Assembly (NCBI RefSeq): GCF_028583725.1
Contig: NZ_CP110680.1
Coordinates: 1,364,001 to 1,428,000, forward strand
Direction of reading: 5' to 3'
Origin: Cellulomonas fimi
GTDB taxonomy: Bacteria; Actinomycetota; Actinomycetes; Actinomycetales; Cellulomonadaceae
Length of the DNA: 64,000 nucleotides
A model generated the notes under the pieces. It worked only from the letters and a program-made list of their open reading frames with translations. It was not told the DNA's origin and did not search any database. A program made the position numbers and the translations under genes. Below are positions 56,040-64,000 of the stretch, piece after piece; the stretch's first letter is position 1, and the number at the start of each line of letters is the position of its first letter.

Positions 56040-57095
56040 ATGAGGGTCGTCGTGGTGGGCGCCAGCGGCAACGTCGGCACCGCGGTCCTGCGGCGGCTGC
56101 GCGACGACGCGACCGTCACCTCGGTCGTCGGCGTCGCGCGCCGCACGCCCCGCACGACGCCGCCCCCGCCGTACGACGTCGCGTCGTGGGTGCCGGTCGA
56201 CATCGGCGCGCGCGTGCCGGACGAGGAGGTCGTCGCCGACCTCGCACGCGCGTTCGCGGGTGCCGACGCGGTCGTGCACCTCGCATGGGCGATCCAGCCG
56301 AGCCACGACCGGCGCCGGCTCGCCGACGTCAACGTCACGGGCACCCGGCGCGTGCTGGAGGCCGTCGTGCGGGCGGGAGTGCCGCACGTCGTCGCCGCGT
56401 CGTCGGTCGGCGCGTACTCGCCCGCCCCCGACGACGTGCCGCGGTCCGAGGGCTGGGCCACCGACGGTGTGCGCAGCTCGCAGTACAGCGTCGACAAGGC
56501 CGCGCAGGAACGGCTCCTCGACGAGTACGAGGAGACCCACCCCGACCTCGCGGTGGCCCGGCTGCGGCCGGCGCTGATCTTCCAGCGCGCCGCCGGGCAC
56601 GAGATCACCGGCCTGTTCCTCGGGCCGTTCGTGCCCGAGCGGATCCTCGGCGGCAAGGTGCCGCTCCTGCCCTGGCCCGCGGGCGTGCGCCTGCAGGCCG
56701 TGCACGCGGACGACGTCGCCGCCGCCTACCGCGAGGCCGTGGTGCGTCAGGTGCGTGGCGCGTTCAACGTCGCGGCGCCGGACGTGCTGCACGCGCAGGA
56801 CGTCGCGCGGGTCGTCGGCGGCGAGGACACGCCCGTCCGCGAGGTGCCGGTGCCGGTCGTGCGGGCCGCGCTCGCCACCGCGTGGCACGCGCGCGTCGTC
56901 CCCGTCGGGCCCGGCTGGCTGGACATGGCGGTCAACGCGCCGCTGCTCGACACGTCGCGCGCCGAGCGCGAGCTCGGCTGGCACGCGACGTGGTCCGGCG
57001 TCGACGCGCTGCGGGACGTCGTCGAGGGCATGGTCGACGGCGCCGGCACCGCGAGCCCGCCGCTGCTCCCGCGACGCCTGCCGCGGCGCCGCTGA
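56040..57095 (+). CDS. NAD-dependent epimerase/dehydratase family protein
   Basis: A 351-residue extended SDR. The cofactor motif is VVVGASGNVGTAVL (GxxGxxG), then ADAVVHLAWAIQPSHD, VVAASSVGAYSP and the catalytic YSVDK. The C-terminal half has the VHADDVAAAYREAV strand typical of the group. ATG 56040 follows GGGGCGGGG. It is likely co-transcribed with the ADH. The sugar or other substrate is not known. Confidence 0.87.
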   Translation: MRVVVVGASGNVGTAVLRRLRDDATVTSVVGVARRTPRTTPPPPYDVASWVPVDIGARVPDEEVVADLARAFAGADAVVHLAWAIQPSHDRRRLADVNVTGTRRVLEAVVRAGVPHVVAASSVGAYSPAPDDVPRSEGWATDGVRSSQYSVDKAAQERLLDEYEETHPDLAVARLRPALIFQRAAGHEITGLFLGPFVPERILGGKVPLLPWPAGVRLQAVHADDVAAAYREAVVRQVRGAFNVAAPDVLHAQDVARVVGGEDTPVREVPVPVVRAALATAWHARVVPVGPGWLDMAVNAPLLDTSRAERELGWHATWSGVDALRDVVEGMVDGAGTASPPLLPRRLPRRR

Positions 57096-57126
57096 CCTCC
57101 GTGCGACGGTCGGGCAGGATCGGGGC

Positions 57127-57657
57127 ATGACGCCTGACCTCGCCCCCGAGCGGCACGTCTACGGCAACCCCGACGCCCCCGTCACGATCCTCGAGTTCGG
57201 CGATCTCGAGTGCCCCTACTGCCGGGCCGCCGCGCCCGTGCTGCGCGAGGTCGTCGACACCTCCGACGGGCTCGTCCGCCTCGTGTGGCGGCACTTCCCG
57301 CTGTTCGAGGTGCACCCGTATGCGCTGACGGCCGCGCTCGCGTCGGAGGCGGCCGCGACCGTGGGGCGGTTCTGGGACCTGCAGGCGGTGCTCCTCGCGC
57401 ACCAGGACCACCTCGCCGAGCCCGACCTGCGGCGGTACGCGCACGAGCTCGGCATCGACCCGGCCCTCGTCGCCGGCGAGCCGGCCCAGGCATTCGCCCC
57501 CGCGGTCGAGGCCGACTACCTCGCGGGCGTCGAGCAGGGCGTCCGGGGCACGCCCACGATCCTCGTCGACGGGGTCGTGCAGCCCGGCCGGCCCCGCGTG
57601 GAGACGCTCCGCGCCGCCGTGGTCGCGGCCGCACGACGCCGCGGCGTGACCGCCTGA
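57127..57657 (+). CDS. DsbA-like thioredoxin-fold protein
   Basis: A 176-residue DsbA/FrnE-type oxidoreductase with the active site CPYC (residues about 37-40), after VTILEFGDLE, and cis-proline in RGTPTILVDG. No signal peptide, so it is cytoplasmic, like the thioredoxin domains fused to some actinobacterial NhaA proteins; nhaA lies 1 kb downstream on the other strand. ATG 57127 lies 6 nt after CAGGAT (likely leaderless). Confidence 0.87.
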   Translation: MTPDLAPERHVYGNPDAPVTILEFGDLECPYCRAAAPVLREVVDTSDGLVRLVWRHFPLFEVHPYALTAALASEAAATVGRFWDLQAVLLAHQDHLAEPDLRRYAHELGIDPALVAGEPAQAFAPAVEADYLAGVEQGVRGTPTILVDGVVQPGRPRVETLRAAVVAAARRRGVTA

Positions 57658-57706
57658 CGTCCCCGTCGGCACGGCGCGCGAGCGGCCCGTGCGGCAGCAT
57701 GGCCCG

Positions 57707-58540
57707 GTGACCACCGACGCCGCCCCGCCCGTCCCGCGCACCGCCCTCGTCACGGGCGCCGGCCGCGGCATCGGCCGCGGGGTCGCGCTCGGCCTCGCCC
57801 GGGCCGGCTGGGCCGTCGCGCTCGTCGGCCGCACGCGCGCGCACCTCGACGACGTCGCGGAGGAGGTCGCCGCGACCGGCGCGCGCGTGACGGTCGCCGC
57901 GGGGGACCTGATCGACGCGACGACGGTCCTCGACGTCGTCGCACGCGTCGAGGCCGCGTTCGAGGACCTCGGCGGGGTCGGACTGCTCGTGAACAACGCG
58001 GGCGTGATCGAGCGCGCCGAGGTGCCGTTCGCCGACGACGACGTCGAGGACACGTGGCGCGTGATCGAGACGAACGTCCGCGGACCGCTGCTCGTGACCC
58101 GCGCGGTGCTGCCCGGCATGCTCGCGCGCGGCGGCGGGCGCGTGCTCAACATGAACTCGGGCGCGGGCGTGAACCCCGGCGGCGCCTACACCGGCTACTA
58201 CATCAGCAAGGGCGCGCTCGCGCGGCTGACGACGATGCTCGACGCCCAGTACCGCGACCAGGGCCTGCGCGTGCTCGACCTCGCGCCGGGCGTCGTGGCG
58301 ACGGACATGACGGGCGGTATGCCGACGCACGACGGGCGCACCGAGTGGACGCCGGTCGAGGACGTCGCGGAGCTCGTGCGCGCGTTCGGCGACGGTGAGC
58401 TCGACGACCTCTCGGGGCGGTTCGTGCGCGCCGGGGCGGACACGCCCGCGTCGTTGCGCGCGGCGGCCGACCGGCTGCTCGCGGCGGACGCGCGACGGCT
58501 GCGCCTGCCGACGTGGGGCGACGACGACCCGCTCGCCTGA
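57707..58540 (+). CDS. Short-chain dehydrogenase/reductase
   Basis: A 277-residue classical SDR: TGAGRGIG (about residues 15-22), NNAG, a catalytic serine in NMNSGAGV, and YxxxK in YYISK. A C-terminal extension (SLRAAADRLLAADARRL) is somewhat long. GTG 57707 is six nt after CAGCAT, again a possible leaderless start; an in-frame GTG at 57689 would add six residues. Substrate unknown. Confidence 0.88.
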   Translation: MTTDAAPPVPRTALVTGAGRGIGRGVALGLARAGWAVALVGRTRAHLDDVAEEVAATGARVTVAAGDLIDATTVLDVVARVEAAFEDLGGVGLLVNNAGVIERAEVPFADDDVEDTWRVIETNVRGPLLVTRAVLPGMLARGGGRVLNMNSGAGVNPGGAYTGYYISKGALARLTTMLDAQYRDQGLRVLDLAPGVVATDMTGGMPTHDGRTEWTPVEDVAELVRAFGDGELDDLSGRFVRAGADTPASLRAAADRLLAADARRLRLPTWGDDDPLA

Positions 58541-58611
58541 CCGGTCGGCGGTGGCCCGGCAGCGGCCGCGAGGGTCGTGCGCCCTGACCTCCCGGCCGTC
58601 ACGCGCGGGCG

Positions 58612-59991
58612 TCACTCCGGGGCGCGCCACGGCAGCGGCGGGAGCGCGGGTGGCGGGCCGTCGGTCGCGGGCGAGCAGAGCGGCAGCCTCTCGCCCAGCC
58701 AGCGCAGCAGGACCGACCCGGCGACGGCAGCGACGAGCGAGCCCGCGAGGATGCCGATCTTCGCCTCCGACAGCAGGTCCGGGTCGTCGCCGAACGCGAG
58801 CTGTGCGATGAACAGCGAGATCGTGAACCCGATGCCCGCGAGGACCGCGCCGCCCAGGAGGTGCCCGTACCGGACGCGTCCCGGCAGGTCGCCGAGCCCG
58901 GCACGGATCGCGAGCGTCGAGGCGCCCGTGATGCCGACCGCGTTGCCGACGACGAGCGCGACCGCGACGCCGATCGTCACGCGCGAGCCGGCCGCGTCGG
59001 CCAGGGTCTGCGCGTCGAGCACGACGCCCGCGTTCGCGAGCCCGAACAGCGGCACGACGACGTACGCCGACCACGGGTGCAGGATCCGCTGCAGCCGGTC
59101 GCTCGTCGGCACGGCGGCGCGCGCCGCGAGCTCGGCGAGGTGCTCGCGCTCGGCCGTCGTGTCGTCGACGAGGTCGCCCGCGTAGGCGGGCACGGCCTCG
59201 ACCTGCTCGCGCTGCGGCACCGTCGCCGGGACGAGCAGACCGACCAGCACGCCCGCGAGCGTCGCGTGCACGCCCGACGCCTGCACGGCCATCCAGAGCG
59301 CGACGCCGGCGAGCACGTACGGCGTGAGCTGCCAGACGCGCAGCCAGCGCATCACGGCCATGCCGACGACGACGAGCGCCGCGACGCCCAGCGCCGCGAG
59401 GTCGACGTCGTCGGAGTAGAAGACCGCCATCACGGTGATCGCGCCGATGTCGTCGACGATCGCGAGCGTGAGCAGGAACAGGCGCAGCCGGTCGGGGCAG
59501 CGCGGCCCGAACAGCGCGAGCACCCCGACGAGGAACGCCGTGTCGGTCGACATGACGACGCCCCACCCGTGCGCGGCGTCGGTCCCCGCCGTGAACGCGA
59601 GGTAGATGAGGACCGGCACCAGCAGGCCGCCCAGCGCGCCGAGGGCCGGCACAGCGACCGTCCGTCGGTCCCGCAGCTCGCCGCTCGTCGCCTCGCGTGA
59701 GATCTCCAGCCCGACCACCGCGAAGAACACGGCCATCGCGGCGTCGTTGACCCAGTGGTGCAGGTCGAGGTCGAGCGACATCGAGCCGATGTGGAAGCCC
59801 GCGGTGATCTCCCACAGCGCCTCGTAGGAGTCCGCCCACGCGCTGTTCGCCCAGACCAGCGCGAGGACGGTCGCCGCGAGCAGGGCCACCGCGCTGCCCG
59901 CCTCCGTCGACAGGAACCGGCGCACGGACGGGTTGAGGGACGGGACGCGGACGCGCAGCGCCGGCCCGGGCGTCGTGGGGGGAGCCGTCAC
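58612..59991 (-). CDS. nhaA: Na+/H+ antiporter NhaA
   Basis: A 459-residue antiporter with 12 predicted TM helices. The ion site is the Asp pair in LAIVDDIGAI; other hallmarks are WVNDAAMAVFFAVVGLEISRE, STDTAFLVGVLALFG and LFGLANAGV. It expels sodium in exchange for protons at alkaline pH. GTG 59991 is set by the conserved FLSTEAGSAVALL start helix. The C-terminus ends in a Pro-rich tail. It is monocistronic and convergent with the SDR. Confidence 0.93.
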   Translation of the reverse strand: MTAPPTTPGPALRVRVPSLNPSVRRFLSTEAGSAVALLAATVLALVWANSAWADSYEALWEITAGFHIGSMSLDLDLHHWVNDAAMAVFFAVVGLEISREATSGELRDRRTVAVPALGALGGLLVPVLIYLAFTAGTDAAHGWGVVMSTDTAFLVGVLALFGPRCPDRLRLFLLTLAIVDDIGAITVMAVFYSDDVDLAALGVAALVVVGMAVMRWLRVWQLTPYVLAGVALWMAVQASGVHATLAGVLVGLLVPATVPQREQVEAVPAYAGDLVDDTTAEREHLAELAARAAVPTSDRLQRILHPWSAYVVVPLFGLANAGVVLDAQTLADAAGSRVTIGVAVALVVGNAVGITGASTLAIRAGLGDLPGRVRYGHLLGGAVLAGIGFTISLFIAQLAFGDDPDLLSEAKIGILAGSLVAAVAGSVLLRWLGERLPLCSPATDGPPPALPPLPWRAPE

Positions 59992-60172
59992 CGCCCCAAC
60001 GTCGCAGGTGCGGGCGGCGGACCGCAATCCGGGGCCGTCGCGCGGGCAGCCGGCACCGGGCCCGCCGTCCCGGACGCGCGGTTGGGCCGATCGGATGGTC
60101 CTCGTCCGACGGCGGCGCGAGGTCGCGACCCCGACGCTAAGGTCCGCCTGTCCCGCCGCCGAGGAGCCCTTC

Positions 60173-60871
60173 ATGACGACCCCCGCGTCCCCGCCCGCCG
60201 CCTGGTACCCCGACCCGCACGACGCGGCCCAGCTGCGGTGGTGGGACGGCGGTCGCTGGACGGAGCACGTCGAGCCACGACCCGCGACCGCCGCGGTCGC
60301 GCCCGGCTTCCCGGCCGCCGGCCCCGCCGCGCCGACGGCCGCCACGGCGGTCGTCCCGCAGGTCGCCGCGTCGGGTGGCTGGGGTGCGCCGACGTCCCGA
60401 TGGTCCGCGCCCGCGTCCACCGGTGCCCCGTACGCACCCGCGTCCACGGTCGGCGGCTACGCGCCGGCGTCGACCGTCGGTGGCCACGCGCCGGCGTCGA
60501 CGATCGGCGGCTACGCGCCCGGCGGCGCGTTCGGACGCGTCCCCGCGAACCCGGCCCCCTGGGGCGGCACCCCCGCGGCGGGCGGCACGCCGTGGGCGCA
60601 GCCCGTCGACGCGACCAACAAGTACGCGACGTGGGCGCTGGTCGCGGGCCTGGTCGTGCTCGTGGTCGTGCTGTTCACCCCGTACGTCGTCGCGTCGGGG
60701 CTCGCGATCTGGGTCGGTGCGAAGGGCGTCGCGCGGGCGCGGGCGATCAAGCGGGACGGGCACCCGACGGCCGTCGGGATGGCCCGCTCGGTCGTCGGCC
60801 TGTGCCTGGCCGGCGGCGGCGCGCTGCTCTACCTGCTGGCGCTCGGTCTGGAGATCTCCCTCGGGATGTGA
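60173..60871 (+). CDS. DUF2510/DUF4190-type membrane protein with tandem repeats
   Basis: A 232-residue protein. The N-terminal DUF2510 motif is AAWYPDPHDAAQLRWWDGGRWTEHV. A Pro/Ala/Gly-rich middle contains three 9-residue repeats (YAPASTVGG). The C-terminus has two TM helices with a GAKGVARARAIKRDG loop (DUF4190-like). ATG 60173 follows GAGGAG. Actinobacterial DUF2510 proteins are envelope-associated and of unknown role. Stop is 1 bp from the convergent ppk2 end. Confidence 0.8.
   Translation: MTTPASPPAAWYPDPHDAAQLRWWDGGRWTEHVEPRPATAAVAPGFPAAGPAAPTAATAVVPQVAASGGWGAPTSRWSAPASTGAPYAPASTVGGYAPASTVGGHAPASTIGGYAPGGAFGRVPANPAPWGGTPAAGGTPWAQPVDATNKYATWALVAGLVVLVVVLFTPYVVASGLAIWVGAKGVARARAIKRDGHPTAVGMARSVVGLCLAGGGALLYLLALGLEISLGM
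60431..60511 (+). repeat. Three 27-bp tandem repeats in the DUF2510 gene
   Basis: Units at 60431, 60458 and 60485 encode YAPASTVGG, YAPASTVGG and HAPASTIGG; a truncated fourth (YAPGG) follows. Confidence 0.9.
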
Positions 60872-60872
60872 C

Positions 60873-61721
60873 TCAGAGGTGCTTCTCCGGGTCGCCCATG
60901 AGCTGCGCGACGTGGTCGGGCACGTACGTCGAGAGCTCGCGGGGCGGCCGCTGGTAGCCGTTCGACGCGGCGGGCCGGTCGGGCAGGTGGACCTCCTCGT
61001 GCGGCACGTCGGTGTACGGGATGGTCGACAGCAGGTGGGACATCATGTTGAGCCGCGCGTGCTTCTTGACGTCCGACTCGACGATGTACCAGGGGCACGA
61101 CGGCACGTCGGTGTGCACGAGCATCTCGTCCTTGGCCCGCGAGTAGTCCTCCCACCGGCTGATCGACTCCAGGTCCATCGGGCTCAGCTTCCACTGCCGC
61201 ACGGGGTCGTTCAGGCGTGACCTGAACCGGCGCAGCTGCTCCTGATCGGACACGGAGAACCAGTACTTGCGCAGCAGGATCCCGTCCTCGACGAGCATCT
61301 GCTCGAAGATCGGCGTCTGCCGCATGAACCGCGAGTACTCCTGCGGCGTGCAGAACCCCATGACCTTCTCGACGCCCGCACGGTTGTACCAGGAGCGGTC
61401 GAACAGCACGACCTCGCCCGCGGCGGGCAGGTGCGCGACGTAGCGCTGGTAGTACCACTGGCCCTTCTCGCGCTCGGTGGGCGTCGGCAGGGCCGCGATG
61501 CGCACGATGCGGGGGGAGAGGTACTCGCTGATCCGCTTGATCGTGCCGCCCTTGCCGGCCGCGTCGCGTCCCTCGAAGATCACGACGACCCGCGCACCGG
61601 TGTGCCGCACCCACTGCTGGACCTTGACGAGCTCCGCCTGGAGGCGGAACAGCTCGGCCTCGTAGACCTCGTTCGAGATCTTCCCGTCGTGGCGCTTGGC
61701 GCCCTTGCCCTTCTTCGCCAT
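60873..61721 (-). CDS. ppk2: Polyphosphate kinase 2
   Basis: A 282-residue PPK2 of the short class. Walker A is GRDAAGKGGT (residues 51-60), the lid/Walker B region FDRSWYNRAGVE (about 116-127), with YWFSVSDQEQLRRFRSRLNDP and WKLSPMDLESISRW downstream. It transfers phosphate between polyphosphate and nucleotides, usually to make GTP or ATP. It lies far from the VTC polymerase-like gene, so they are not in one operon, but the cell appears equipped to make and use polyphosphate. Confidence 0.93.
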   Translation of the reverse strand: MAKKGKGAKRHDGKISNEVYEAELFRLQAELVKVQQWVRHTGARVVVIFEGRDAAGKGGTIKRISEYLSPRIVRIAALPTPTEREKGQWYYQRYVAHLPAAGEVVLFDRSWYNRAGVEKVMGFCTPQEYSRFMRQTPIFEQMLVEDGILLRKYWFSVSDQEQLRRFRSRLNDPVRQWKLSPMDLESISRWEDYSRAKDEMLVHTDVPSCPWYIVESDVKKHARLNMMSHLLSTIPYTDVPHEEVHLPDRPAASNGYQRPPRELSTYVPDHVAQLMGDPEKHL

Positions 61722-61771
61722 GACGGGACGTTACTGCTGGTGGCGGCCGCGCGCGGCTCGATCGCACAGTC

Positions 61772-61785
61772 GCCGCATCTGCGGC
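61772..61785 (+). promoter_or_regulatory. Upstream dyad of the mod operon
   Basis: GCCGCATCTGCGGC is symmetric except for its two central bases. It lies 17 bp ahead of a second, perfect palindrome and could be a second binding site. Confidence 0.4.
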
Positions 61786-61802
61786 TCCACAACGTGTCGC
61801 GA

Positions 61803-61823
61803 TCCGCACGTGCGGACTAGGAT
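61803..61823 (+). promoter_or_regulatory. Perfect 14-bp palindrome and -10 of the mod operon
   Basis: TCCGCACGTGCGGA (61803-61816) is self-complementary and ends one base before the -10 TAGGAT (61818-61823), which is 8 nt from GTG 61832. A protein bound here would block a leaderless transcript of the regulator-modAB operon. Confidence 0.65.
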
Positions 61824-61831
61824 CGCTGCTC

Positions 61832-62236
61832 GTGACGCGTTTCCGGATCAGCGAGGCCGCGGAGCTGCTCGGCGTCAGCGACGACACGGTCCGCCGCTGG
61901 GTCGACGCCGGCGTCCTCGACGCGACGCCCGACGACGCGGGCCGCGCGACCGTCGACGGTGCCGCGCTCGCGGTCGTCGCCGTCGAGCGCGCGCACGCGC
62001 CCGCCGACCCGACGTCACGCGGCACGTCCGCGCGCAACCGCCTGCCCGGGCTCGTGACGCGCGTCGTGACCGACACGGTCATGGCGCAGGTCGAGATGCA
62101 GTGCGGGCCGTTCCGGGTCGTGTCGCTCATGTCCACCGAGGCGGTCCGCGAGCTCGGCCTCGAGGTCGGGTCGCTCGCGGTCGCCGTGGTGAAGGCGACG
62201 ACCGTCGTGGTCGAGACGTCAGGGGGAGGTCGGTGA
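61832..62236 (+). CDS. HTH-Mop molybdate-binding regulator
   Basis: A 134-residue protein. Residues 1-45 are an excisionase/MerR-type HTH (FRISEAAELLGVSDDTVRRW). Residues 65-134 are a Mop/TOBE molybdate-binding domain (SARNRLPGLVTRVVTDTVMA, then ELGLEVGSLAVAVVKATTVVVE). It probably represses the mod operon when molybdate is plentiful, in a role like ModE but much smaller. GTG 61832 follows the operator and -10. The stop overlaps modA (GTGA). Confidence 0.9.
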   Translation: MTRFRISEAAELLGVSDDTVRRWVDAGVLDATPDDAGRATVDGAALAVVAVERAHAPADPTSRGTSARNRLPGLVTRVVTDTVMAQVEMQCGPFRVVSLMSTEAVRELGLEVGSLAVAVVKATTVVVETSGGGR

Positions 62237-63066
62237 CGGGTCGCGGCCCGCGGTCGCACGCGCTGCTCGGCGCCGTCGTCGCGCTCGTCGCGCTCGCGGG
62301 CTGCACGGCGTCGCCCGGCGCCGCACCGACCGCCGCGACGGGCGCGAGCGGGTCGGCCGACGCGCTCACCGGCACGCTCACGGTGTTCGCCGCCGCGTCG
62401 TTGAAGCCCGCGTTCGACGAGCTCACCTCCGCCTTCGCGGACGCGCACCCCGCCGTCGACGTGCGGCCCGCGACCTACGACGGGTCGTCGACGCTCGCGA
62501 CGCAGCTCGTCGCGGGCGCCCGCGCCGACGTCCTCGCGTCCGCCGACGAGTCGACGATGGCGACCGTCGTCGACGCCGGCCTGGTCGAGGGCGCGCCGAC
62601 CGTGTTCACGACCAACACCCTGCAGGTCGTGGTGCCGGCGGGGAACCCGCGGGGCGTCGCGTCGCTCGCCGACCTGGCCGCGCTCGCGTCGTCCGGCGGC
62701 CGCGTCGTGCTGTGCGCCGTGCAGGTGCCGTGCGGCGCCGCGTCGCAACGGGTCCTCGCCGCCGCCGGGGTGACGCTCGCACCCGCGAGCGAGGAGCAGA
62801 GCGTCACCGCGGTGCTCACCAAGGTCGCCGCGGGGGAGGCGGACGCGGGGCTCGTGTACCGGACGGACGTGCTCGCCGCGGGCGACGACGTCGAGGGCGT
62901 GGACGTCGACGAGGCCGCGGACGCCGTCAACCGGTACCCGATCGCCGTGCTCGGCACCGGCGTCCGGTCGGCGCCGGACGCCGCCGTCGCGCAGGCGTTC
63001 GTCGACCTCGTGCTGTCCGACGCGGGCCGGCGGGTGCTCGCCGCGCACGGGTTCGTCGCGCCGTGA
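62233..63066 (+). CDS. modA: Molybdate-binding lipoprotein ModA
   Basis: A 277-residue binding protein with lipobox LAGC and typical ModA strands TVFAAASLKPAFDEL, YDGSSTLATQLVAGARADVLASAD and a late AVNRYPIAVLGTG. It captures molybdate or tungstate for import by ModBC. GTG 62233 overlaps the regulator stop and follows GGGGGAGG. It overlaps modB (GTGA 63063-63066). Confidence 0.93.
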   Translation: MTGRGPRSHALLGAVVALVALAGCTASPGAAPTAATGASGSADALTGTLTVFAAASLKPAFDELTSAFADAHPAVDVRPATYDGSSTLATQLVAGARADVLASADESTMATVVDAGLVEGAPTVFTTNTLQVVVPAGNPRGVASLADLAALASSGGRVVLCAVQVPCGAASQRVLAAAGVTLAPASEEQSVTAVLTKVAAGEADAGLVYRTDVLAAGDDVEGVDVDEAADAVNRYPIAVLGTGVRSAPDAAVAQAFVDLVLSDAGRRVLAAHGFVAP

Positions 63067-63908
63067 CGTCCGTCCCGGTCGAGCGCGGGCCGACGACGGG
63101 CGTCGTCGACCGGCCGGTGGGCGTCACCCCGCTGCTGCTGCGGCTGCCGGCCGCCCTCGCGCTCGGGCTCCTCGTGCTGCCCGTCGTCGCGCTCGTCGTG
63201 CGCGCCGACTGGGCGTCGTTGCCCGCCGACGTCACGTCGCCCGAGGCGGTGTCCGCGCTCGGCCTGTCGCTCGTGACGTCGACGGCGTCGACCGTGGCCT
63301 GCCTGGTGCTCGGCGTGCCGCTCGCGGTCGTGCTCGCCCGCTCGCGCGGCTGGACCGCCGACGTGCTGCGTGCGCTCGTGACGCTCCCGCTCGTGCTCCC
63401 GCCGACCGTCGGCGGCATCGCGCTGCTGTTCCTGCTCGGCCGCCGCGGGCTGCTCGGGCAGGCGCTCGACACCTGGTTCGGCCTGACGATCCCCTTCACG
63501 ACGCTGGCCGTCGTCATCGCCCAGACGTTCGTCGCGATGCCGTTCCTCGTGCTCGGTGTCGAGGGCGCGCTGCGGACCGTCGGCACTCGGTACGAGACCG
63601 TCGCCGCGACGCTCGGTGCGGGGCGGTGGACGGTGCTGCGCCGCGTGACGCTGCCCCTCGTCGCGCCCGGCCTGGTGAGCGGCACCGTCCTGTGCTTCGC
63701 GCGCGCGCTCGGCGAGTTCGGAGCGACCGCCCTGTTCGCGGGCAGCACGGCCGGCGTCACGCGGACCATGCCGCTCGCGATCTACGCCGCGTTCAACGGC
63801 GCGGGGGTCTCGCAGGGCACCGCCGTCGCCCTGTCGCTCCTCCTGGTCGTCGCGGCGGTCGCCGTGCTGCTCGCCGCGCGTGCGTGGCGACCCGGGCGGG
63901 CGGCGTGA
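63063..63908 (+). CDS. modB: Molybdate ABC transporter permease ModB
   Basis: A 281-residue permease with six TM helices. The EAA loop is YETVAATLGAGRWTVLRRVTLPLVAPGLVSG, and PLVLPPTVGGIALLFLLG and ARALGEFGATALFAG are ModB hallmarks. Translation is coupled to modA. modC is expected next and probably begins near the window edge. Confidence 0.93.
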   Translation: MTSVPVERGPTTGVVDRPVGVTPLLLRLPAALALGLLVLPVVALVVRADWASLPADVTSPEAVSALGLSLVTSTASTVACLVLGVPLAVVLARSRGWTADVLRALVTLPLVLPPTVGGIALLFLLGRRGLLGQALDTWFGLTIPFTTLAVVIAQTFVAMPFLVLGVEGALRTVGTRYETVAATLGAGRWTVLRRVTLPLVAPGLVSGTVLCFARALGEFGATALFAGSTAGVTRTMPLAIYAAFNGAGVSQGTAVALSLLLVVAAVAVLLAARAWRPGRAA

Positions 63909-63951
63909 GCGGCGGGCGGACGGGCCGGGCGGACGGCCGGGGGCGGGCGTG

Positions 63952-64000
63952 GTGAGCGGACGGGAGGCTGCGGGCCGGACGAGCCCGCGCGCGGGATCGG
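63952..64000 (+). CDS. Possible start of modC (cut by window edge)
   Basis: From GTG 63952 the frame stays open to base 64000 (VSGREAAGRTSPRAGS). It is where modC should begin, but nothing in these 16 residues is diagnostic. Confidence 0.25.
   Translation, partial: MSGREAAGRTSPRAGS

Noticed and set aside
1..64000. CRISPR arrays, insertion sequences, prophage or tRNA/rRNA genes
   Set aside because: No regularly spaced repeats, transposase or integrase motifs, terminal inverted repeats or tRNA-like folds were found on reading both strands.

Overview
The window is GC-rich throughout (roughly three quarters G+C), with GTG starts, ATGA/GTGA gene overlaps and many likely leaderless genes. This fits a high-GC Gram-positive actinobacterium. 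A secreted GH6 cellulase, a GH27/GH127 pair and an almost exact CelR-type palindrome point to Cellulomonas or a close cellulolytic relative of the Micrococcales. The species is inferred; no rRNA or other marker lies in the window. No tRNA, rRNA, insertion sequence, prophage or CRISPR array was seen.

Layout, 1-26 kb. An amino-acid-type ABC transporter (its permease cut by the window edge) is followed by a sarcosine-oxidase-like flavoenzyme and three luciferase-like monooxygenases, probably for organosulfur or N-methylated substrates (1-7378). Next come the RNA-repair pair hen1-pnkp, a VOC gene with a MerR-VOC fusion regulator and a textbook 19-bp-spacer MerR promoter, and a His/Gly-rich PadR regulator with its palindrome. 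A layered leader (SAM-IV riboswitch, dyad with internal promoter, Cys/Met mini-ORF, competing hairpins) precedes metQNI. On the minus strand lie a Cthe_2159-like beta-helix lipoprotein, a VTC polyphosphate-polymerase-like gene and a DUF4956 membrane gene. An SDR/AraC divergent pair follows, then an orphan 'LQRTAGN' protein overlapping a pentapeptide-repeat gene.

Layout, 26-46.5 kb. A LacI-type sensor lacking its HTH is divergent from GH27-GH127. Then come an OGG-fold protein, DinB, an RND exporter, PilZ, a metallo-hydrolase operon, and a DUF6529-Rieske-mini-membrane-protein cluster next to a gene carrying a 23-G homopolymer. These are followed by the GH6 cellulase, DUF5655, paired fluoride channels, DUF4349, AlkA and MscS.

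Layout, 46.5-64 kb. This part holds a kinase-like protein without a P-loop lysine, a WYL regulator divergent from a drug ABC exporter, and Ogt. An HTH-MNT/HepT toxin-antitoxin pair follows, then a four-gene NRAMP-like/PRC-barrel operon, an ADH/epimerase operon, a DsbA-like protein, an SDR, NhaA, a DUF2510 protein and PPK2. A leaderless HTH-Mop regulator and modAB run to the right edge.

The most unusual items are the LQRTAGN/pentapeptide pair, the metQNI leader, the poly-G tract with a nearby SD-sequestering inverted repeat, and the noncanonical NRAMP with two PRC partners. All functions are inferred from motifs and context; no database search was run.
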